This document shows positions 6,511 to 11,148 of a stretch of DNA of 11,148 nucleotides, one piece after another. This DNA comes from Frankiaceae bacterium (GTDB lineage Bacteria > Actinomycetota > Actinomycetes > Mycobacteriales > SCTD01): assembly GCA_947479995.1 (NCBI GenBank), contig CANKBT010000079.1, forward strand, positions 1-11,148, read 5' to 3'. Position numbers and translations under genes: made by a program. How positions within the stretch are numbered: the first letter of the stretch is position 1; the number at the start of each line of letters is the position of its first letter. The notes beneath the pieces are model-generated. The model was not told where the DNA came from. It was given only the letters and a program-made list of their open reading frames with translations, and did not search any database.

Positions 6511-6597
6511 GCGGTCCGCGGTGGTGCCCGGAGCGCCCCGATCCGGTCCTCGTGGGCGGTACGTTCCCGCCGGCCGCGCTCGGGCGGTCCCGACCTC

Positions 6598-6603
6598 AGG
6601 AGG
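6598..6603 (+). promoter_or_regulatory. Ribosome binding site fixing the start of the SapA-like gene
   Basis: AGGAGG lies four nt before GTG at 6608. It selects that start over an in-frame ATG at 6521, which would put 29 residues with no export character in front of the signal peptide, and over the internal ATG at 6629. Confidence 0.65.
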
Positions 6604-6607
6604 CGCG

Positions 6608-7060
6608 GTGCTCCGCACGGCAGTCCGCATGCTGCTCGCCCTGGTCATGGCGGCGACGGCGCTCACCGCCGTCGCCGGCCCGGCCCAGGCCGCCAACCCG
6701 TACGGACCGGTCGAGGTGTGCGGCCCGGGCTACCGGGTCATCCACCAGGGCCCCGTCGACACGGCCGGCGGCGTCCGGTACGGCACGGCGTACCTGCTCT
6801 ACAAGTCCGGCGGCTACAACTGCGTCGTGACGATCAAGTCGCGCTGGGTCGGCCAGGCGACGGAGACGCACGCCGTGCTGCTGCGCGACCGCGAGCGCGA
6901 CTCCCTGAACTACTTCGACCGCGGCAACTACAGGTACTACGCCGTGGTCAAGGGCTACGCGCCCGCCTGCGTGAAGTTCTGGGGGACGATGTACCCGCCC
7001 GGCGTCACCGACTACGACCGCCGCGGCGAGGCGATGTCGGGCTGGGGCTGGTGCGACTGA
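6608..7060 (+). CDS. Small secreted protein resembling spore-associated protein A (SapA)
   Basis: The predicted product has 150 residues: a signal peptide (LRTAVRMLLALVMAATALTA, cleavage probably after AQA at about 28) and a mature domain of about 122 residues. The domain pattern matches Streptomyces SapA-like proteins as I know them: NPYGPVEVCGPGYRVI, then YLLYKSGGYNCVVT, a run of beta-like segments with NYRYYA, CVKFWG and a C-terminal WGWC. Four cysteines (38, 72, 121, 149) could form two disulfides in the exported form. SapA itself was found on Streptomyces spores and its molecular function is not settled, so only secretion is inferred here. The gene stands alone, convergent with the next one, with stop codons 9 nt apart. 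The family call rests on motif recall and needs a profile search. Confidence 0.72.
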   Translation: MLRTAVRMLLALVMAATALTAVAGPAQAANPYGPVEVCGPGYRVIHQGPVDTAGGVRYGTAYLLYKSGGYNCVVTIKSRWVGQATETHAVLLRDRERDSLNYFDRGNYRYYAVVKGYAPACVKFWGTMYPPGVTDYDRRGEAMSGWGWCD

Positions 7061-7062
7061 CG

Positions 7063-7084
7063 CCTGCCGCTACGGCGCGGCGGG
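7063..7084. terminator. Stem-loop at the convergent SapA-like/coiled-coil junction
   Basis: CCTGCCGC (7063-7070) pairs with GCGGCGGG (7077-7084) over eight positions including one T-G, with a 6-nt loop. It begins two nt after the SapA-like stop codon, and the stop codon of the opposing gene falls at the stem/loop border. Length and position fit a shared terminator; there is no T-tract. Confidence 0.42.
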
Positions 7085-7810
7085 CTCGGCGAGCAGCGGG
7101 ACGCCCGGGATCTTGCTGTTGATCTCGCGGGTCTCCTCGAGCGTCTGGCGGGCGACCTCGAGCAGCTCGCGCTGCACCTGCTCGGAGCGCTGCAGGGTCG
7201 CCAGGGTGTCCTGCGCGACGGCGAGGGCCTGCTGGCCGTCGGCGAGCGTCTGCCGCGCGACGGCGAGGGCGCTCTCGGCCAGGCGGGCGCCCGCCTCGGC
7301 GCTGCGGACCACCGTCTCGACGTCGCCTCGCAGCTGGTCGAGCGGCCCGAGCGCGGCGGTGACCTCGCGGACGGTCTGCAGCACCTGCTCGGTCTGCTGC
7401 CGCACCGCGTCGGTGTCCTCGCTGGTGGCCAGCACGAGGCGCTGCGTCTCGCCCACCGTGGCGAGGTTGGCCTGCTGCACGACGAGCGACTCCTCGGTCG
7501 TCGCGAGCTGGGCCTCCAGCGTCTCGAGCTGGCTGAAGATGCCGGTGCGCGAGGCGTCGAGGTCGTCGCTGACCGCCACGAGGTCCGTGCGCACGCCGCG
7601 GCCCGGGCCGAAGACCAGGGCGAGGGTGCCGCCGAGCAGCAGCACGAGGATGCCGGCCAGCACCCCCGCCTGCAGCCGCGTCAGCGCGAAGCGGAGCCGG
7701 GCGCCGGGCCGGGGCACATCCGTCCCGGTCGCGTCGGGCGCGTCGGCCGGCGCGTCGGCGGCACGGCGGCGGGCGGCGCGCGCGGGGCGGGCGTCGTCGA
7801 GCAGGGTCAC
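7070..7810 (-). CDS. Membrane-anchored coiled-coil protein of unknown function
   Basis: I do not recognise a named family for this 246-residue protein. It has a basic and Ala/Pro/Asp-rich N-terminal segment (1-45), one membrane helix (QAGVLAGILVLLLGGTLALVF, about 47-67), and then about 160 residues rich in Leu, Ala, Glu and Gln with heptad character (85-230). Positives before the helix place the N-terminus in the cytoplasm and the coiled coil outside. A short motif recurs in the coil: LAVARQTL (182-189), LAVAQDTL (196-203) and LEVARQTL (217-224). The GTG start has GAGAGG six nt upstream. It follows helR on the same strand after 82 bp, so the two could be co-transcribed, although dyads lie in the gap. 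Possible roles as a cell-envelope or polarity scaffold are speculation. Confidence 0.8.
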   Translation of the reverse strand: MTLLDDARPARAARRRAADAPADAPDATGTDVPRPGARLRFALTRLQAGVLAGILVLLLGGTLALVFGPGRGVRTDLVAVSDDLDASRTGIFSQLETLEAQLATTEESLVVQQANLATVGETQRLVLATSEDTDAVRQQTEQVLQTVREVTAALGPLDQLRGDVETVVRSAEAGARLAESALAVARQTLADGQQALAVAQDTLATLQRSEQVQRELLEVARQTLEETREINSKIPGVPLLAEPAAP

Positions 7811-7828
7811 AGCGGGCCTCTCGCGGTG

Positions 7829-7856
7829 GGGCGGGTCCCCTCCCCCTGCCCCGCCC
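7829..7856. terminator. Possible GC stem-loop downstream of helR
   Basis: GGGCGGG (7829-7835) and CCCGCCC (7850-7856) are perfect complements separated by 14 nt of pyrimidine-rich sequence. It lies 37 nt beyond the helR stop codon and just before the ribosome binding site of the coiled-coil gene. Runs of G and C make chance pairing easy here, so this is a weak call. Confidence 0.25.
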
Positions 7857-7860
7857 GCGA

Positions 7861-7886
7861 CCAGTGCTTGCAGTTGCGAGCAGTGG
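7861..7886. other. Long imperfect dyad immediately after helR
   Basis: On the plus strand CCA-g-TGCTTGC (7861-7871) and GCGAGCA-g-TGG (7876-7886) pair over 10 of 11 positions (one is T-G) around AGTT. As a minus-strand RNA it has two mismatches, so it is a poorer helR terminator than it first looks. It may instead be a protein-binding site. It is less GC-rich than its surroundings and begins six nt after the helR stop codon. Confidence 0.3.
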
Positions 7887-7892
7887 CGGTGA

Positions 7893-9848
7893 TCACGCCA
7901 GCGCGGCGGGGAGGTCCTCGGCGTGCAGCACCACCAGCCGGCTCACGGCCCGGGTGAGCGCCACGTAGAGCAGGCGCAGGCCGAGCGGGGCGCGGGCGAC
8001 GGCGGCCGGCTCCAGCAGCACGACCGCGTCGAACTCCAGCCCCTTGGCCAGCCGCGCCGGCACGAGCGACACCCGCGCGGTCGGCCCGCCCTCCCCCAGC
8101 GGCGCGGCGCCCGGCACGGCGGCGCCCACCCGCGCCAGCAGCGCGTCCGAGGCGGCGACGACGGCCACCGAGCCGCCGCCCTCGCGCGCCGCCGCGACCT
8201 CGCGCGCGGCCGCCGCGACCAGGCCGTCCTCGCCGTCGACGCGGTGCACGGCGAGCGAGCCCGGCACCGAGCGCAGCGACCGGGCCGGGGACACGCCCGG
8301 CGCGATGAGGGGCAGCAGGCGGTTCGCGACGTCGAGCACCTCGCGCGGCACCCGGTAGCCGGTCGTGAGCACGTCGACGCGCCCGTCGGGCTTGCCGAGG
8401 TGCTGCAGCACCTGCGCCCAGTCGCCCGGCGCCGACGCCGTCGTGCCCTGCGCCAGGTCGCCCAGCACCGTCGCGCTGCCGGTCGCGCAGCGGCGCCCGA
8501 CCGCGCGCAGCTGCATGGCCGTGAGGTCCTGCGCCTCGTCGACGACGACGTGCGCCCACGCGGCGGGCCGCTCGAGCAGGGCCGCGGCCTCGTCGAGCAG
8601 CGGCAGGTCGGCCCGCGACCACGGGGCGGCGCGCAGCAGGGCCGCCTCGCCGGGCTCCAGCACGCCCGCCGGCGGGTCGGCCAGCGCCGCGGTGACCAGC
8701 CGGGCCGGCGTGAGCGGCGGCCACAGCGCGTCGACGTGCGCCCGCACGTGCCGGCTGCGGGCCAGCCGCTCGACGGCCCGGTCGTCGGCGCCGAGCCCGG
8801 CGTCGTCCATCTGCCGCACGACGGCCGAGGCGAGCGCGCCGGCGAGCGCGGCGCGCGAGGCGTCCCAGGCGAGCCCCCTCCCCCGCACCTGGCGCTCCAG
8901 CGACCGCACGTCCTCCGGCTGCACCCGCCACCGGCGCGTGCCGGCGGCGTGCACCAGCGGCGCGGACGCCCGCACGGCGTGCCGCCACAGCGCCCGCTCG
9001 AGCAGCCGGGCCATCCGCGCGTCGCCCTTGAGGGCGGCCTCCTCGGGGGTCGCCTCGCGGCGGACGCGCGTGCGCGGCGGCGCGAGGTCGTCGGCGGTCA
9101 CCTGCGTCACCCGCACCTCGCCGAGCGCGGGCAGCACCTCCTGCACGTACGACAGGAAGGCGCGGTCCGGGCCGACGACGAGCACGCCGGTGCGGGCGAG
9201 CCGCTCGCGGTGGGCGTAGAGCAGGTACGCCGCGCGGTGCAGGCCGACGGCGGTCTTGCCGGTGCCGGGCGCGCCCTGCACGCACACCGTCTGCTCGAGC
9301 GGCGCGCGCACGAGCACGTCCTGCTCGGGCTGCACGGTCGCGACGATGTCGCGCATCGGCCCCTCGCGCGGCCGCTCGATCTCCGCCACGAGCAGCGCGG
9401 ACGTCGTCTCGCCGCCGGTGAGGCGGTCGTCCTCGTACGCCGTGAGCGCGCCGTCGAGGAAGCCGAAGCGGCGCCGCAGCGCCACGCCCTGGCGGTCGGC
9501 GGCCGACGCGCGGTAGTACGGCCCGGCGACCGGGGCGCGCCAGTCGACGACGACCGGCTCGCCGTCGCCGCCGCTCACGTGGCGGCGCCCGACGTGGAAC
9601 ACGTCCTCGCGGCCGTCGGCGTCGGGGTCGACGTCGAGGCGGCCGAAGAACAGCGGCGTCACGCCGTCGTCGAGCAGCTGCTCGTGGCGCCGGGCGAGCG
9701 AGACCTCGAGCGCGCGGGTGGTGAGGGCGTCGTTGCCCCACGCCGACTGCGCGTCGAGCAGGTCGCGGGTGCGGGCGCGCATGCGCGCGAGGTCGGCGCG
9801 GGCGCGCGCGAGGTGCGCGCGCTCGGCGGCGAGGACGTCGTCGGTCAC
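7893..9848 (-). CDS. helR: HelR/HelD-type RNA polymerase recycling ATPase (UvrD/Rep superfamily 1)
   Basis: This is a 651-residue ATPase of the HelD group, which enters RNA polymerase through the secondary and primary channels and releases stalled enzyme or bound nucleic acid; the actinobacterial HelR branch can also protect against rifamycins. Residues 1-60 form the antiparallel coiled coil typical of HelD, followed by FFGRLDVD and VDWRAPVAGPYYRA (101-114). The helicase motifs follow: Walker A GAPGTGKTA (192-200), Walker B VVVDEAQD (434-441), GDLAQGT (463-469), TGYRVP (496-501), KGLEFDAVVLLE (602-613) and LYVALTRA (627-634). The region 240-430 is the HelD-specific insertion. The GTG at 9848 is chosen because GGAG lies nine nt upstream and homology begins there. 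It is somewhat shorter than HelD proteins of about 700-750 residues that I know. Confidence 0.9.
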   Translation of the reverse strand: MTDDVLAAERAHLARARADLARMRARTRDLLDAQSAWGNDALTTRALEVSLARRHEQLLDDGVTPLFFGRLDVDPDADGREDVFHVGRRHVSGGDGEPVVVDWRAPVAGPYYRASAADRQGVALRRRFGFLDGALTAYEDDRLTGGETTSALLVAEIERPREGPMRDIVATVQPEQDVLVRAPLEQTVCVQGAPGTGKTAVGLHRAAYLLYAHRERLARTGVLVVGPDRAFLSYVQEVLPALGEVRVTQVTADDLAPPRTRVRREATPEEAALKGDARMARLLERALWRHAVRASAPLVHAAGTRRWRVQPEDVRSLERQVRGRGLAWDASRAALAGALASAVVRQMDDAGLGADDRAVERLARSRHVRAHVDALWPPLTPARLVTAALADPPAGVLEPGEAALLRAAPWSRADLPLLDEAAALLERPAAWAHVVVDEAQDLTAMQLRAVGRRCATGSATVLGDLAQGTTASAPGDWAQVLQHLGKPDGRVDVLTTGYRVPREVLDVANRLLPLIAPGVSPARSLRSVPGSLAVHRVDGEDGLVAAAAREVAAAREGGGSVAVVAASDALLARVGAAVPGAAPLGEGGPTARVSLVPARLAKGLEFDAVVLLEPAAVARAPLGLRLLYVALTRAVSRLVVLHAEDLPAALA

Positions 9849-9875
9849 GACGGGGTGCTCCGGGGTCCGCGGTGG

Positions 9876-9900
9876 CCCGGGTGCGGTCTGCCGCACCGGG
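9876..9900. other. Stem-loop in the helR leader
   Basis: GGTGCGG (9880-9886) pairs with CCGCACC (9891-9897) around TCTG; CCC (9876-9878) can add three more pairs with GGG (9898-9900) after one bulge. It lies about 28 nt upstream of the helR start codon, just beyond its ribosome binding site. It does not match the rifamycin-associated element core as I remember it (GCTTGCGGCAAGC). Confidence 0.4.
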
Positions 9901-9948
9901 AGCCCACCTCCCCGGCAGCGGCCGGGTCGGGGTCGGGCGGAGAGGGTC

Positions 9949-9993
9949 GTGCGAGGGGCCGTGCGAGGGGCCGTGCGAGGGTCGTGCAGGGCC
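9949..9993. repeat. 12-bp tandem direct repeat between helR and the epimerase gene
   Basis: GTGCGAGGGGCC occurs twice back to back (9949-9960 and 9961-9972). An 11-nt variant (GTGCGAGGGTC, 9973-9983) and a shortened unit (GTGCAGGGCC, 9984-9993) follow. It lies outside both genes in the divergent spacer and could be replication slippage or a repeated protein-binding site. Confidence 0.75.
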
Positions 9994-9997
9994 GACG

Positions 9998-10003
9998 ACT
10001 CTA
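9998..10003 (-). promoter_or_regulatory. Candidate -10 element for helR
   Basis: Read on the minus strand this is TAGAGT, fitting TANNNT. It would give a helR leader of about 140 nt that contains the tandem repeat and the stem-loop. No convincing -35 lies at the right distance. Confidence 0.28.
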
Positions 10004-10056
10004 CGCCGTCAGCGGACGCGCTGGACCGCGGCGGCCCGGCGGCGCTGCACTGCGGC

Positions 10057-11040
10057 GTGGACGTCCTCGTGCTCGGCGGCACCCGGTGGATCGGTCGCGC
10101 GTTCGCGACCCGCGCGCTCGAGGCGGGGCACGCCGTCACGTGCCTGGCGCGCGGGCAGGGCGGCCCCGTCGCCGACGGCGCCCGGCTGGTCGCCGCGGAC
10201 CGCGCGCGTCCCGGGGCGTACGACGAGGTCGCCGGCCGCGACTGGGACGCGGTGCTCGAGGTGTCGTGGCAGCCCCGCTGGGTGCGCGAGGCCGTCGCCG
10301 CGGTCGGCCCCCGCGCGCGCCACTGGACGTACGTCTCGTCGGTCAACGCCTACGCGTCGTTCGCGACGCCCGGGCAGGACGAGGGCGCCGCCGTCCGGGA
10401 GCCGACCGACCGCGACGAGGTCGACCACGCGCTCTACGGCGAGGCCAAGGTCGCCTGCGAGCGGGCCACCGCGCGCGAGGTCGGCGACCGGCTGCTCGTG
10501 GCGCGCGCCGGGCTCGTCGGCGGGCCGGGCGACCACACCGGCCGGTCCGGCTGGTGGGCGGTCCGCGCCGCACGCGCGCCGCAGGAGCCGCTGCTCGTGC
10601 CGCGCGACGGCGCCCGCGGCGCGGTCGTCGACGTCCGCGACCTCACGTCGTGGCTGCTGCGCTGCGCCGAGCGCGGCACGACCGGCACGTACGACGCGTT
10701 CGGCCCGGTGCTCGACCTGCGCGCGTGGGTCGAGCTGTCGCGCGCCGCGGGCGGCCACACCGGCCCGGTGGTCGAGGCCGACTCGGCCTGGCTGCGGGCG
10801 CAGGGCGTCGAGGAGTACATGGGCCCCGAGTCGCTGCCGCTGTGGCTGTGCGACCCGGACTGGGTCGGCTTCGGCGACCGCTCGGGCGCGGCGGCCGTCG
10901 CCGCGGGGCTGGTGCACCGGCCGCGCGAGGAGCTGCTCCGCGACGTGCTGGCGTACGAGCGGGAGGCCGGGCTCGCCCGCGAGCGCGCGGCGGGGCTGTC
11001 GCCCGAGCGCGAGCGCGCGCTGCGCGCCCTACTCGGCTAG
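10057..11040 (+). CDS. NAD-dependent epimerase/dehydratase (extended SDR) family reductase
   Basis: This 327-residue Rossmann-fold enzyme starts with VDVLVLGGTRWIGRAFATRALEAGH... in outline: the nucleotide-binding glycine motif GGTRWIG is at residues 7-13, with the acidic or basic cofactor-reading position near AR (31-32). The extended-SDR catalytic residues are visible as YVSS (92-95) and Y127-x3-K131 in LYGEAK. A substrate-side segment GDHTGRSGWW (158-167) and VVDVRDL (190-196) are typical of nucleoside-sugar epimerase-like proteins. The actual substrate is unknown. The GTG at 10057 is the first start in front of the Rossmann strand; no Shine-Dalgarno is evident, so translation initiation is weakly defined. 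It diverges from helR and its last 12 bp overlap the opposing gene end. Confidence 0.9.
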   Translation: MDVLVLGGTRWIGRAFATRALEAGHAVTCLARGQGGPVADGARLVAADRARPGAYDEVAGRDWDAVLEVSWQPRWVREAVAAVGPRARHWTYVSSVNAYASFATPGQDEGAAVREPTDRDEVDHALYGEAKVACERATAREVGDRLLVARAGLVGGPGDHTGRSGWWAVRAARAPQEPLLVPRDGARGAVVDVRDLTSWLLRCAERGTTGTYDAFGPVLDLRAWVELSRAAGGHTGPVVEADSAWLRAQGVEEYMGPESLPLWLCDPDWVGFGDRSGAAAVAAGLVHRPREELLRDVLAYEREAGLARERAAGLSPERERALRALLG

Positions 11041-11148
11041 CCGCGGCCGCGGGCCGGTCAGGTCCAGCGGCGCCGCGTGCAGCGCCCGCGCGCCGCCGCG
11101 GGCGTAGCCGACGCCGCCGCGCCAGGCGTGCCAGAGCAGCCACGGCAC
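11029..11148 (-). CDS. C-terminal end of an unidentified minus-strand gene (partial)
   Basis: A frame open to the right edge encodes 39 residues on the minus strand (PWLLWHAWRGGVGYARGG... ending in PRPRLAE) and stops at 11029-11031. The composition looks like real protein, with a Trp-rich segment then a Pro/Arg tail. The convergent arrangement with a 12-bp overlap resembles the terC/MFS junction. I do not recognise the family from so short a piece, and a chance open frame in GC-rich DNA remains possible. Confidence 0.48.
   Translation of the reverse strand: MPWLLWHAWRGGVGYARGGARALHAAPLDLTGPRPRLAE

Noticed and set aside
9718..10056. N-terminal extension of the epimerase to an upstream ATG
   Set aside because: The Rossmann strand begins right at GTG 10057, and the extension is antisense to the helR N-terminus and crosses the repeat region.
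9849..10346. N-terminal extension of helR to an upstream ATG
   Set aside because: The extra 166 residues have no HelD similarity, run through the tandem repeats and overlap the start of the epimerase gene. GGAG and homology support GTG at 9848.
11041..11052. Perfect 12-bp palindrome CCGCGGCCGCGG after the epimerase stop codon
   Set aside because: It has no loop for a hairpin and is common in DNA of this composition.

Overview
The window looks like chromosomal DNA from a very GC-rich (roughly three quarters G+C by eye) Actinomycetota. The evidence is near-universal GTG/ATG starts with strong G/C third positions, a HelR/HelD-type RNA polymerase recycling ATPase, a secreted protein of the spore-associated protein A type, and a surface protein ending in an LAATG class E-like sortase signal. 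I see no tRNA, rRNA, CRISPR array, insertion sequence or integrase. Genus cannot be fixed from this sequence alone.

Layout. Positions 2-973 (+) hold the 3' part of a PucR/CdaR-type regulator. Two tandem TerC-family membrane proteins follow at 1087-2079 and 2239-3288 (+). Each is preceded by a related leader of about 112 nt that starts with nearly the same hairpin, and a strong GC stem-loop sits between the two genes. On the minus strand, an LVIVD-repeat sortase-anchored surface protein (4662-6359) and then an MFS transporter (3285-4595) read toward the TerC pair. The MFS gene overlaps the end of the second terC by 3 bp and appears to be leaderless. A divergent intergenic region (6360-6607) with an AT-rich dyad leads into a small secreted SapA-like gene (6608-7060, +). 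This converges on a one-pass membrane coiled-coil protein (7070-7810, -), which lies downstream of helR (7893-9848, -). A divergent spacer (9849-10056) with a 12-bp tandem repeat separates helR from an NAD-dependent epimerase/reductase (10057-11040, +). The end of a further minus-strand gene (11029-11148) runs off the window.

How the parts relate. Most of the window is ordinary chromosomal gene content. The clearest unexplained structure is in the two terC leaders. They share a 21-nt block with one mismatch that forms a 6-bp hairpin with an ACTCC loop, and the one change at its base keeps that pair (T-A in one, C-G in the other). In both leaders the 3' arm of that hairpin can also pair with the sequence just before the Shine-Dalgarno site. 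TerC proteins are linked to metal (manganese) homeostasis, and terC-family genes are known targets of the yybP-ykoY Mn2+ riboswitch. These leaders do not show that riboswitch's hallmark sequences as I know them, so they are candidates for a different metal- or pH-responsive RNA element, or for a DNA operator. That interpretation is inference. The hairpins and complementarities are visible in the sequence.
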